Shown: positions 36,918-45,089 of the stretch, piece after piece | How the letters are laid out: the number at the start of each line of letters is the position of its first letter | How positions within the stretch are numbered: position 1 is the first letter of the stretch | Origin: Tissierellia bacterium | GTDB lineage: Bacteria > Bacillota > Clostridia > Tissierellales > Tepidimicrobiaceae | Direction: 5' to 3' | Length of the DNA: 45,818 bases | NCBI GenBank assembly: GCA_012728595.1 | Contig: JAAYEU010000150.1 | Span: 1-45,818 of the forward strand | Made by a program: the position numbers and the translations under genes | Notes under the pieces: model-generated | Told to the model about the DNA's origin: nothing | The model's database searches: none | Seen by the model: only the letters and a program-made list of their open reading frames with translations

Positions 36918-38528
36918 TTATTCAGTTAGATAAAGTTTAGACAAATCTTCGAACATGGTAATTGGTACCAAGCGCGCTTCTTCAATTCCACCAAATCTAT
37001 CATCTATAGCTACTATAGATTTAGGATAAGCTATTGGATATACCACCATATCATCCATTATAATCCTTTGGATTTCTTCATATATTTCAGCCCTTTTAGC
37101 TGGGTCAGTTTCAATAACTCCCTTGTCCCACATTGGATCCAATTCTTCATTTACATATCCCATGAAGTTGTTTGGATTTCCTGCCAAGAAGAGTGGACTA
37201 TATCCACTAGGATCAAGACCCATAACATAGCCATTAAAGGCTAAATCGAAATCAGTTGTGCTTGCATCGATGAATTTCTCTAGGAAAGCTCCTCTTTCCA
37301 TTGGAATAAGCTCTAAATCTATTCCAATTTCGCTTAGTTGTTGCTGCATTATTAAACCATATGCTTCTTGTTCTTTACTGGAATTGGTATAGGCTAACCT
37401 TAAGCTTAAATTATCATAGCCAGCCTTTTCCATAAGCTCCTTGGCCTTATCTAAATTGTATTCATACTTTTCAACATCTTCAGTATAATATTGGGTAGTT
37501 GGCACGAATACAGAATAAGCCTTTTTAGCATATTCTTCTGATCGATATACACCTGCTATTATCTCGTCTTTATTGATTGCATATGCAATAGCCTTTCTAA
37601 CATCCTTGTTTTGTAGAGCTTCGTTATTCAATCTAAATACCATATTGTTTAACATACCTTCATCGAAGGTTGCCACGTGGAAGTTTTCATTCCCACTAAA
37701 TTTATCTATATCATCTGTTGTAATATATCTAGCACTCAATTCCCCATTTAATAGAGCAGTGTTAGCAGAGTTTGGATCGGAAATAACTCTAAATACCACT
37801 CCATCTAGATTTGGCCTTCCGCCAAAGTAATCTTCAAATCTTTCCAATTCCAATTTTTCTCCACTTTTAAATTCTTTAAATTTGAAGGGACCTGAACCAA
37901 TTGGCTCTAAGTTCTTATCACTTTTTGCTAAATCTTCTTCACCTTCAAATATGTGTTTAGGAATTGGTCTTATGGCACCTAGCTTACTCATAAATGGAAC
38001 GGATATTTGAGGCAGCTTAAATTCAACGGTTAAATCATCAATTTTGTTTACTTCTACTGGCTTACCATCTACTAAGAAGTTACCTATTAAATGGGAGTTT
38101 TGACTTTCATCAAGGATAGAAGTAACTGTAAACACTATATCATCAGCAGTTATTGGCTCTCCATCATGCCATTTTAGTCCTTCTTTTAATTTTAAGGTAT
38201 AGCTTAAAAAATCTTCAGATGGTGTTATACTTTCCGCTAAATAAAATCTAGTTTCTTCTGCATCTGTTACATAAAGGGGTGCAAACAAGGCATTATTTAT
38301 AGTCATTGTAACCCTGTCGCCTGCATAAAGGGGATTCATTACGTTCGGGTCGCTGTTGATGGCAAATATAAATATTCCACCATCTACTTTAGTTTTTTCT
38401 ACGGATTCACCCTCTGTAGCTTCATTTGTTGTATCAGCAGGTGCTTGATTTTCACTTGTATTGCTGCAGGCTGCTGATATTACCATTACTAAAGCAATAA
38501 CTAATACTAACCATTTTTTGTTCATCAT
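36918..38528 (-). CDS. oppA: Oligopeptide-binding lipoprotein OppA-type
   Basis: This is the extracellular solute-binding protein. The 536-residue precursor has a signal with lipobox ISAAC (Cys about residue 21), a Thr/Glu-rich linker, and the class C fold segments YTLKLKEGLKWHDGEPITADD and FKFKEFKSGEKLELERFEDY. TTAGGAGG precedes the tandem start codons. It is the first gene of the opp operon. Whether the cargo is peptides, nickel or opines cannot be told from sequence; pepF nearby favours peptides. Confidence 0.93.
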   Translation of the reverse strand: MMNKKWLVLVIALVMVISAACSNTSENQAPADTTNEATEGESVEKTKVDGGIFIFAINSDPNVMNPLYAGDRVTMTINNALFAPLYVTDAEETRFYLAESITPSEDFLSYTLKLKEGLKWHDGEPITADDIVFTVTSILDESQNSHLIGNFLVDGKPVEVNKIDDLTVEFKLPQISVPFMSKLGAIRPIPKHIFEGEEDLAKSDKNLEPIGSGPFKFKEFKSGEKLELERFEDYFGGRPNLDGVVFRVISDPNSANTALLNGELSARYITTDDIDKFSGNENFHVATFDEGMLNNMVFRLNNEALQNKDVRKAIAYAINKDEIIAGVYRSEEYAKKAYSVFVPTTQYYTEDVEKYEYNLDKAKELMEKAGYDNLSLRLAYTNSSKEQEAYGLIMQQQLSEIGIDLELIPMERGAFLEKFIDASTTDFDLAFNGYVMGLDPSGYSPLFLAGNPNNFMGYVNEELDPMWDKGVIETDPAKRAEIYEEIQRIIMDDMVVYPIAYPKSIVAIDDRFGGIEEARLVPITMFEDLSKLYLTE

Positions 38529-38558
38529 AAAGTTTCCTCCTAACCTACTTAAATTTAG

Positions 38559-38588
38559 CCCAAGGACTATTTACCCAAGGACTATTTA
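38559..38588. repeat. 15-bp tandem duplication in the opp leader
   Basis: CCCAAGGACTATTTA occurs twice head to tail (38559-38573, 38574-38588), about 30 bases before the oppA start codon. It may be a recent slippage event or a doubled binding site. The rest of the leader (38589-38682) shows only weak promoter-like sequences on the minus strand. Confidence 0.7.
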
Positions 38589-38682
38589 TCCATAGTAAAA
38601 GGATAAATCAAATTAATGTTTCAAATACATACATCAGACCTAATAGAAATATTTTATAACTGCCTTTGCCTAATATAAGTTA

Positions 38683-38720
38683 GGAGATTATCCTTAACAA
38701 TCTAATTACGGATAATCTCC
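38683..38720 (-). terminator. Hairpin downstream of the amidohydrolase pseudogene
   Basis: GGAGATTATCC (38683-38693) and GGATAATCTCC (38710-38720) form a perfect 11-bp stem with a 16-nt loop, six bases after the pseudogene stop codon. There is no T-run, so termination strength is uncertain. Confidence 0.55.
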
Positions 38721-38726
38721 CTTACA

Positions 38727-39940
38727 TTATTTTAGGGGGCTTATATATTTTCTTTTTTTAGTCCTCCTATTAAATTCAGCCTTCGCTTCTTCTACCAAGC
38801 TAGGATTGTTCAACAGATCATAGGCTATTGCAGTAAAAATCTTTGCTGCATAAAGCATACCCTTCATACCCAAGGAAGAGCCAGATGAGGAGGTGGCTTG
38901 CCATGAATGGGCTGGTACCCCCAATGGCCAGGTAGCTGTTAAGAAGAAATTCATCGGCATTATCCAAGAAACATCTCCACTATCAGATGAACCAGACATA
39001 ACTACTGTATCAACCTTATCTTTTTATAGCACTCCCTGGTGGATATAGGGTTTTTCATCACCTTCCACTGAGATAAACTTCTTAATTTCACCCTCCACTA
39101 ATTTAGGCTCTAGTGTTTCCTGTATATTTCTTGCAAATTCTAATTCTTCTTCTGTATGTTGTGGTAAATCAACCTCCATCATGTTTTTATAGGTCAATTC
39201 AAATAGGACATCATTTGGTAATAATTCATAGGTGCCTCAAAGAATCTCATATTCCACTTCCGTCTCAGTCATCATGGCTGCACCTTTGCTACTTTAATAA
39301 GGCTTTCCGTTATTTCCTCTACATCTTTCCTATGGGGTGCCCTAACAAAGTACCAGGACTCAGCTTCCTTGGGAACAATATTGGGTGCTCCTCCAGCATT
39401 GGTAATGGTGTAATGGATTCTGGCTTCTTGAATAACATGTTCCCTTAAGTAATTAGCACCTACATTCATTAATTCCACTGCATCTAAGGCTGACCTACCA
39501 GATTCTGGCGATTGGCAGCATGGGCAGAGATACCATGGAATTTGAATTTTATGGAATTATTGGCTAAGAAAGCTTCCCTCATGGCTGTATTTATATTCAT
39601 GGGATGCCAACTAAGGGCTATATCACAGCCATCAAAAGCGCCTTTTTTAATCATTTTGACCTTGCCAACCAAGGTCTCCTCTTCGGGACAACCATAAAAT
39701 CTTATGGTTCCTTCTTTCTTGCTTTCTTCTAAATATTTTTTAATTGCAAGAGCTGAACCTAAGGCAGCAGAACCTAATAAATTATGTCCACAGCCTTTTT
39801 CCTCAACTGGATTAATTTAATATCCAGACTTTGAGATAGACCTGGTAGTGCGTCGTATTCACCCAATACTGCAATAACCGGCGAACCCTTTCCATAGGGG
39901 AATTTTATATTACTAGCCTTTTATAAAAATTTTTGATTAA
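38727..39940 (-). pseudogene. AbgB-type M20 amidohydrolase, decayed
   Basis: The pieces read as one p-aminobenzoyl-glutamate-hydrolase-like (AbgB) M20 protein in three frames. In order they give VIAVLGEYDALPGLSQ, GCGHNLLGSAALGSA, GCPEEETLVGKVKMI and HGISAHAAN, then after a frame change GRSALDAVELMN and GGAPNIVPKEAESW, then SGSSDSGDVSWIMP and ATSSSGSSLGMKGM. There are frame breaks near 39800, 39515 and 39285, an in-frame TGA at 39237-39239 and a TAA at 39024-39026. The first roughly 80-100 residues are missing. The gene is not functional. Its family removes acyl groups from small amides and peptides. Confidence 0.9.
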
Positions 39941-40030
39941 TAAATTTTAAATATATATAATGTTTACATATAGGAATAAAAATAATCCCTGATAAGGAGA
40001 TTTATTTAAATAAAATTTAAAGGAGGTATT

Positions 40031-40126
40031 GTGATAGGATTTACTCCATTAGAAATACTTAAGGAGTCAGAAAAGAAAAATGGTATATCTATAAAAAAAT
40101 TAGGAATGGTTTTAAGCCATTCCTAA
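40031..40126 (+). CDS. Possible 31-residue plus-strand peptide or gene remnant
   Basis: A GTG at 40031 with AAAGGAGG only 4 bases upstream opens a 31-codon frame (MIGFTPLEILKESEKKNGIS...) that ends inside the terminator of the arginine-type ABC operon. The ribosome site is strong but the spacing is short. It may be the 5' remnant of a gene cut off when this region was rearranged, next to the 5'-truncated amidohydrolase. Confidence 0.3.
   Translation: MIGFTPLEILKESEKKNGISIKKLGMVLSHS
40100..40126 (-). terminator. Terminator of the amino-acid ABC operon
   Basis: TTAGGAATGG (40100-40109) and CCATTCCTAA (40117-40126) form a perfect 10-bp stem, followed on the minus strand by TTTTTTTATAG, directly after the ATPase gene stop. 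Confidence 0.92.
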
Positions 40127-40128
40127 TT

Positions 40129-40857
40129 CTAATATTCTAACACCCTGGATAAAAATTCCTTGGTCCTAGGATTTTGTGGATTTTCAAAAAACTCAGTAGC
40201 AACATTTTCTTCCACTATTTCTCCATCAGCCATAAATATTACCCTATCTGCCACCTGTTTTGCAAATGCAATCTCATGGGTTACAACTACCATAGTCATA
40301 CCCGTTTTGGCCAAGTCCTTCATTACATTCAATACCTCTCCTACCATTTCAGGGTCTAGAGCAGATGTGGCTTCATCAAAAAGCATTATTTCTGGATCCA
40401 TAGCCAGAGCCCTAGCAATGGCTATTCTTTGCTTCTGTCCCCCTGACAAGGAAGTTGGATAGGCATCCTTTTTATCTAGTAAATCCATGGTCTCAAGGAG
40501 CTTAATGGCCTTCTTTTCAGCCTCTTCTTTAGACTGCTTCTTAGTTAAGTATGGCGCTAAGGTGATATTTTCCAAAACGGTTTTATGGGGAAATAGATGA
40601 AAATGCTGAAATACCATGCCAATAGCTTTTCTAACCTCATCTATTTTCTTTCCCAAATTACCAATATTCCTACCCATTATATATATTTCTCCAGAAGTTG
40701 GCTCTTCTAGATAGTTTATACACCTTATAAGAGTACTTTTTCCCGAACCAGAAGGTCCAATTAAGGCCACTACTTCCCCTTCCTCTATTTCTAGATTTAT
40801 GTTTTTTAATATATGTTTATGGTCAAAGAATTTGTGTAAATTTACTATTTTAATCAT
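40129..40857 (-). CDS. Polar amino-acid ABC importer ATPase (ArtP/GlnQ type)
   Basis: The 242-residue ATPase has Walker [10 protein letters not shown] (about residue 33), the PAAT-type [19 protein letters not shown]-loop, signature [16 protein letters not shown], Walker [15 protein letters not shown] and the switch VVTHE. It drives import through the permease encoded just upstream, whose gene overlaps by 8 bases. The operon lies behind arginine T-boxes, so arginine is the likely cargo. Confidence 0.93.
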   Translation of the reverse strand: MIKIVNLHKFFDHKHILKNINLEIEEGEVVALIGPSGSGKSTLIRCINYLEEPTSGEIYIMGRNIGNLGKKIDEVRKAIGMVFQHFHLFPHKTVLENITLAPYLTKKQSKEEAEKKAIKLLETMDLLDKKDAYPTSLSGGQKQRIAIARALAMDPEIMLFDEATSALDPEMVGEVLNVMKDLAKTGMTMVVVTHEIAFAKQVADRVIFMADGEIVEENVATEFFENPQNPRTKEFLSRVLEY

Positions 40858-41506
40858 TGTGAGCTAGTCTCCTTTCAAGTAAGCCTATTAACTGGGATAG
40901 CGTAAATGTAAAAATGAAATATGTTACTGCTACTATTATCAGCGGATTGAAAGGTTGGTAGCTTGTGCTCTGTACTATTTTTGATGTATACATTAACTCT
41001 GCAACTCCAATGGTTGAAGCTACAGATGTTTCCTTAATCAGTGTAACGAATTCATTTCCCAGAGCTGGTAATATATTTTTAACAGCTTGGGGTAGTATTA
41101 TATATCTCATAGTTTGTCCATTGGTTAAGCCTAAACTTCTGCTTGCTTCCCATTGCCCTTTATCCACGGACTGAATTCCAGAACGGATTATTTCTGCTAC
41201 ATAAGCGGCGCTGTTCAAAGATACTGCTATTAGGGCTGCTAAAAAAGCATCCATATTTACCCCCATGATTACATAGCTTCCGAAATATACTAAGGCTATT
41301 TGTACCATTATAGGTGTACCGCGAACCAGCTCTATATAGAAGGTTGAAATAAGTCTTAATATCTTTAGCTTGGATAGTTTAAAAAGGCTAAGTAAAGAAC
41401 CTAAGCTTGTACCTATAATGAGGGATAGTAAGGATAATAATAGAGTTATTTTAATTCCTGTTATATAATAATCTTTATATTCTACAAATAATCTTACAAG
41501 GTTCAA
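40850..41506 (-). CDS. Polar amino-acid ABC importer permease
   Basis: The 218-residue His/Glu/Gln/Arg/opine-type permease has about five membrane helices, the typical [19 protein letters not shown] segment, and the coupling loop [23 protein letters not shown]. As a single permease gene it probably forms a homodimer. It lies 19 bases after the binding-protein gene and overlaps the ATPase gene, so the three form a minimal complete importer. Confidence 0.93.
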   Translation of the reverse strand: MNLVRLFVEYKDYYITGIKITLLLSLLSLIIGTSLGSLLSLFKLSKLKILRLISTFYIELVRGTPIMVQIALVYFGSYVIMGVNMDAFLAALIAVSLNSAAYVAEIIRSGIQSVDKGQWEASRSLGLTNGQTMRYIILPQAVKNILPALGNEFVTLIKETSVASTIGVAELMYTSKIVQSTSYQPFNPLIIVAVTYFIFTFTLSQLIGLLERRLAHND

Positions 41507-41525
41507 CTTTTGTCCTCCTACTCTC

Positions 41526-42359
41526 TTAGTCTAATTCATTTAATTCATTGGCTTCTATTACCCATTTTTCTATCAAACCTTCAGATTTAGCTTTTGCTAG
41601 TATTTCATTTATCTTCTCAGTTAATTCATCATTCCCCTTCTTTATGGCTATAGCCACCCCTTCTGAACCACTATCTATTATAAGTTCATCTACCACTAAT
41701 AAATCGTTATTAGTCTGAGCGAAGGCTTTGGCAACACCTGTTTCCATTATGGCACAATCTATTTTATCGGTCTTTAAATTCATAATTATATCTGAATTCG
41801 AACTTAAAGCTACTACCTCTGCTCCTTCTATTTTAGTTTCAGCAATCTTTTCTTGAGTTGTTCCAATCTGGACACCAATTGTTTTCCCATTTAAATCCTC
41901 TAAAGAAAAAATATTGCCTTCATCTTTTCTATTTATCAATACCGAGTGGGTTGATTCATAGTAAATATCTGAAAAGTTTACTTCTTTTGCCCTTTCTGGG
42001 TCAGGATTGACAGCAGCAATAACTATGTCCAACATCCCAGTAGAAAGGCCGCCTAATAGTTTGTCAAATTCCATATCCTTTATCTCCAGTTCCACGCCCA
42101 ATTCTTTGGCTATATACTTACCAATTTCTATATCAAAGCCAACAATTTCATCTTTCCCATCTATCATCTTATGAAATTCAAAAGGTGGATAATCTGCACT
42201 GGTACCCATCACCAGTTTACCCTTATTCTTTATCCCTTCCAATGAATAGCTTTCAACATTTGTTTGTTCATTACCAACATTGGCCTCATTTTTCCCACAA
42301 GCTACCATTAAACTTGATAATAACACAATTACTAGAATTAGACTGATTTTGTTTTTCAT
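41526..42359 (-). CDS. Polar amino-acid-binding lipoprotein (SBP_bac_3)
   Basis: The 277-residue precursor has a signal ending in lipobox LMVACG (Cys about residue 21), then the family-3 fold: GKLVMGTSADYPPFEFH, VGFDIEIGKYIAKELG, GLSTGMLDIVIAAV and LNGKTIGVQIGTTQE. A longer in-frame start at 42443 would lie inside the T-box terminator; AGGAGGGG precedes the ATG at 42359. The specificity is inferred from the arginine specifiers in the leader; lysine, histidine or ornithine remain possible. Confidence 0.93.
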   Translation of the reverse strand: MKNKISLILVIVLLSSLMVACGKNEANVGNEQTNVESYSLEGIKNKGKLVMGTSADYPPFEFHKMIDGKDEIVGFDIEIGKYIAKELGVELEIKDMEFDKLLGGLSTGMLDIVIAAVNPDPERAKEVNFSDIYYESTHSVLINRKDEGNIFSLEDLNGKTIGVQIGTTQEKIAETKIEGAEVVALSSNSDIIMNLKTDKIDCAIMETGVAKAFAQTNNDLLVVDELIIDSGSEGVAIAIKKGNDELTEKINEILAKAKSEGLIEKWVIEANELNELD

Positions 42360-42379
42360 TTTAATTCCCCTCCTAATTT

Positions 42380-42660
42380 TTGATAAAATAAAAAATTCCC
42401 GCCCCCAATTATAATTTAGAGACGAGAATACCCGCGTTACCACTCTACTTGGTTTTATTATTAAAACCCACTCAATTCAAATAACGCTTTGAATGCGAAA
42501 TAGGATACTCACCCAATATATTAGGCTTTGTCCTATTTGTCTCAACAGCTCTTTTCACCATACTTTCAATTCACTGGCTCTCACCTAACCCAGTTTCTCT
42601 GTAAAATCTACTGATATGGCTACTCTCTGTGTCATAGACTTTAAATATTCACTTTTTATA
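42380..42660 (-). promoter_or_regulatory. T-box leader (gene-proximal), specifier AGA (Arg)
   Basis: T-box AGAGTGGTAACGCGGGT lies at 42430-42446. The terminator stem (ATTCTCGTCTC with GGGGGCGGGAAT, G-U pairs) ends in TTTTTT. Stem I has AGTAG and, after GAAA, the specifier AGA (42550-42552) followed by G and CUGU, which pairs with ACAG on the 5' side. AGA reads tRNA-Arg(UCU). It is the second of two in tandem, directly ahead of the binding-protein gene. Confidence 0.88.
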
Positions 42661-42672
42661 CTACCTATCAAT

Positions 42673-42690
42673 TTAATGAACGTTCATTAA
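42673..42690. promoter_or_regulatory. 18-bp perfect palindrome between the tandem T-boxes
   Basis: TTAATGAACGTTCATTAA is exactly self-complementary. Its TGAACGTTCA core is like operators of TetR-family repressors. It lies just beyond the terminator of the distal T-box and before Stem I of the proximal one, where neither T-box needs it. No TetR gene is in the window. Confidence 0.55.
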
Positions 42691-42698
42691 TACTTGTA

Positions 42699-42974
42699 AA
42701 TTAAAAAACTCGCCTCTAATATAGAGACGAGTATATATACCCGTGGTACCACTCTAATGGTGTTTTACTAGAAAGAAAAGTAAAACCCACTCAATTCAAA
42801 TAACGCTTTGAATGCGGGATAAGATACTCACCTATAAGGCTTTGTCCTATCCGTTTCAGCAACTCTTTTCGTTAAGCTTTCCATCTACTGGCTCTCACCT
42901 AACCCAGCTCTCTGTCAGATGTACTCATCATAACTACTCCTTTGCATCTTCAACTTTTTCGTCATTTTACATTA
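42699..42974 (-). promoter_or_regulatory. T-box leader (promoter-proximal), specifier AGA (Arg)
   Basis: T-box AGAGTGGTACCACGGGT lies at 42739-42755. The terminator (ACTCGTCTCT / AGAGGCGAGT) is followed by TTTTTTAA. Stem I carries AGTAG and the specifier AGA (42864-42866), followed by G and UUGC pairing with GCAA on the 5' side. The segment CACTCAATTCAAATAACGCT is shared with the proximal T-box, so the two arose by duplication, yet their Stem I bases differ with compensating changes. Confidence 0.88.
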
Positions 42975-42980
42975 TAATAT

Positions 42981-43009
42981 ATGATACATAGAATTTAAAT
43001 ATTTGTCAA
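42981..43009 (-). promoter_or_regulatory. Promoter of the tandem T-box / ABC operon
   Basis: Minus-strand TTGACA (43004-43009) and TATCAT (42981-42986) are 17 bases apart. It starts 19 bases downstream of the stop codon of the B12 protein gene with no terminator visible between. Confidence 0.75.
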
Positions 43010-43027
43010 GGATTTTAATCATTACAC

Positions 43028-44935
43028 TTATAATTTGATTTCTTTTGCTCTTTCCTTTAAAATATATTCTACCTCTTCTAAGTTTCCTACAGCATAATCT
43101 ACTACTTTATCCGATTGTATAAGCATACCATCTTCACCTACTATTTTTACACTACCCTTTACTGGTTTAGTCTTCCAGGCTTTTGCATATTTAAATTCAT
43201 CTACTTCTCCCCATAAATAGGGTACTGGTAGGAATCCTGCTGCAAATATCTTGTAGAATCCTTCAGCTGAATATGGGTTATCTACATACTTTTCAATACC
43301 AGAAATAATGGTCCTAGCAGACTCTAATAACTCTTGCATACGTTCTTCAACATCTGTATTTTTACTCATATCCTCTATTTTCCCATCTCTTCTTAGTTCT
43401 CTATATTTTTGTAGTGAATATTGAGTAATCTTTATACTTTCGTTAATAATTTCTGGTGTTGCCAAGTGGGAGGCTTCTGAATAACTAACAACGTGAATGA
43501 TTGGTGGACTAGATTCATCATGGGGATCTATATCATCCATTAAGGCAGTTACTGCTGCCAATTGTATCTTAGCCTCTTCTAGATCTGGTTTAAAGTAATC
43601 TAGTCCTGCTCTTGGTTGTAGTATGACTCTAAAGTTTGAGTCTTCTAAGCTCTTAACCAAGGTGAGCATAGCTCTGGATTTAGCTAAATCTTGAATTCCC
43701 CAAGTATACCTTGGAGTATTTAACATATTTTGCAGTATTAGAGTTTTAACTCCTATTTTTTTAGCCAATTTAGCTGCTAAATAAGCAGATACTATATAGG
43801 TTACGTCATCTGCCCCTCTGAAGGCAAAATGATGGGGTAGATTTGGCTCAAAGGGCTTATTGGTTTTTGCAATATATTCCAAAGTCTCAATATGTTGCTT
43901 AAGGTTAGTGTATAAGTCATATGGACCTCTTCCATCCAACTTATTAAACCACCATAAGGATAAAGCATGCCAGCAAATATTTATGGTCTCTTCATATATT
44001 TTAGCCAGCTGAGGTATGTTTTTGGTTCCAGCATAGGTTCTCAACAATAAAGGTCGAGATGCATCCCATATCATCCTATATTCCTCAGGAGAATTTATTG
44101 GAACGCCTCCACCATTTGGTTTATCTCCCCAATCTTCACCAAAATTAGATTGGGTAAGTTGAGAGGTGCCAATGGATAAAATATCCAAATATCCAGTTTT
44201 GGCTAAGTAGTCTGCCCAGGATAAAAATTCCTTAACGGATTCCATTCTATCTACTGAAGATGAATATGGCCCTACGTGAGCTCTCATTAATGGATAAAAA
44301 GGCCTATTCATGTTAGAATCAAGCCTTTTCACTACTGTATCTTTTGCCGTTCCATATTCGTCATATGTAGCACGGTTTACAGGTTCAAAAGAGTCGTAGG
44401 CTTGTGAATTTATAATATCTTTTCCAAATTCCATCCTAAGATCATCATATAAGCTTCCCTCTATGATGTCCCTAGGAATCCTTTCTTCAGGAATCCCCAT
44501 CTTGGTTAATGTTTCTTTAACCGATTCTCCACCTATGAAGGTCTTTATAAAGCCTTTATGCTCTCTCTCAATTATCTCACAGGTCTTAGGCAGGCCAGCA
44601 AAATATATGGCCTTGATGGGACCTCCTTGATAAGATAGCATATCCCTGCTTTTTAATGCATTCATAAAATATCCAACCATATTAACTGCTTCATCTTGAT
44701 CTAACCTATAACTTAATCCAATCTGGCTTACATCATTTTTATTAATCCATTCCACAATTTTTTCTTGATTAACTTCATATCTTATATTGTTCAAAGCTTC
44801 TGCTATAGATTCATTTGCAAAAATCACCTGATAACCGCAATCTCGTAAAAGCTCTGCAGCCGAATTAATTCCAAGGGTATGAGCATCTAAAGATGGTTTT
44901 ATAAATGCAAAAATATCTCCGTCTACTGCAAACAT
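43028..44935 (-). CDS. Cobalamin-binding domain protein with a large unassigned C-terminal domain
   Basis: The first ~150 residues look like a B12 Rossmann domain. They hold DAHTLG (D17-x-H19-x-x-G22), matching the DxHxxG lower-ligand motif, then GLSYRLD in the SxL position and FIGG in the GG position. The ~480 remaining residues include RAHVGPYSSSVDR, SIGTSQLTQSNFGEDWGD, HHFAFRGADDVTYIVSAYLAAK and ILQNMLNTPRYTWGIQDLAKSR, which resemble the TIM-barrel half of methylaspartate/glutamate-type mutases; this resemblance is from pattern only. Being fused in the order B12 then barrel, it differs from OraE and KamE. AAAGGAGG precedes the ATG, and the gene has its own promoter. Substrate unknown. Confidence 0.7.
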   Translation of the reverse strand: MFAVDGDIFAFIKPSLDAHTLGINSAAELLRDCGYQVIFANESIAEALNNIRYEVNQEKIVEWINKNDVSQIGLSYRLDQDEAVNMVGYFMNALKSRDMLSYQGGPIKAIYFAGLPKTCEIIEREHKGFIKTFIGGESVKETLTKMGIPEERIPRDIIEGSLYDDLRMEFGKDIINSQAYDSFEPVNRATYDEYGTAKDTVVKRLDSNMNRPFYPLMRAHVGPYSSSVDRMESVKEFLSWADYLAKTGYLDILSIGTSQLTQSNFGEDWGDKPNGGGVPINSPEEYRMIWDASRPLLLRTYAGTKNIPQLAKIYEETINICWHALSLWWFNKLDGRGPYDLYTNLKQHIETLEYIAKTNKPFEPNLPHHFAFRGADDVTYIVSAYLAAKLAKKIGVKTLILQNMLNTPRYTWGIQDLAKSRAMLTLVKSLEDSNFRVILQPRAGLDYFKPDLEEAKIQLAAVTALMDDIDPHDESSPPIIHVVSYSEASHLATPEIINESIKITQYSLQKYRELRRDGKIEDMSKNTDVEERMQELLESARTIISGIEKYVDNPYSAEGFYKIFAAGFLPVPYLWGEVDEFKYAKAWKTKPVKGSVKIVGEDGMLIQSDKVVDYAVGNLEEVEYILKERAKEIKL

Positions 44936-44990
44936 AGCACGTCCTCCTTTACAGAATTTTCAAGTTTCCTAATAAAGTACGGTAAATATA

Positions 44991-45020
44991 ATTATAATTG
45001 TAAAATACCCAAAATTTCAA
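44991..45020 (-). promoter_or_regulatory. Predicted promoter of the B12 protein gene
   Basis: Minus-strand TTGAAA (45015-45020) and TATAAT (44991-44996) are 18 bases apart, about 55 bases before the start codon. No cobalamin riboswitch is seen in the 154-base gap. Confidence 0.6.
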
Positions 45021-45089
45021 TAGTTTAGCCAAAGAAAAATTTGAAAAAATCGATAAGTTTTAGTTAGTAAAAAGAAAGTCTACTGTTTG

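Noticed and set aside
40160-40462. Plus-strand frames inside the ABC ATPase gene
   Set aside because: They mirror the ATPase coding sequence and lack ribosome sites.
41526-42443. Longer start for the amino-acid-binding protein at 42443
   Set aside because: It would place coding sequence over the T-box terminator; the lipoprotein signal begins at the ATG at 42359 behind AGGAGGGG.
43028-44935. Naming the B12 protein OraE (D-ornithine 4,5-aminomutase) or KamE
   Set aside because: The B12 motif is at the N-terminus, the length (635) fits neither, and the small partner subunit (OraS or KamD) is absent.
44936-45089. Cobalamin riboswitch upstream of the B12 protein
   Set aside because: No B12-box-like sequence was seen and the gap is too short after the promoter for a full aptamer.
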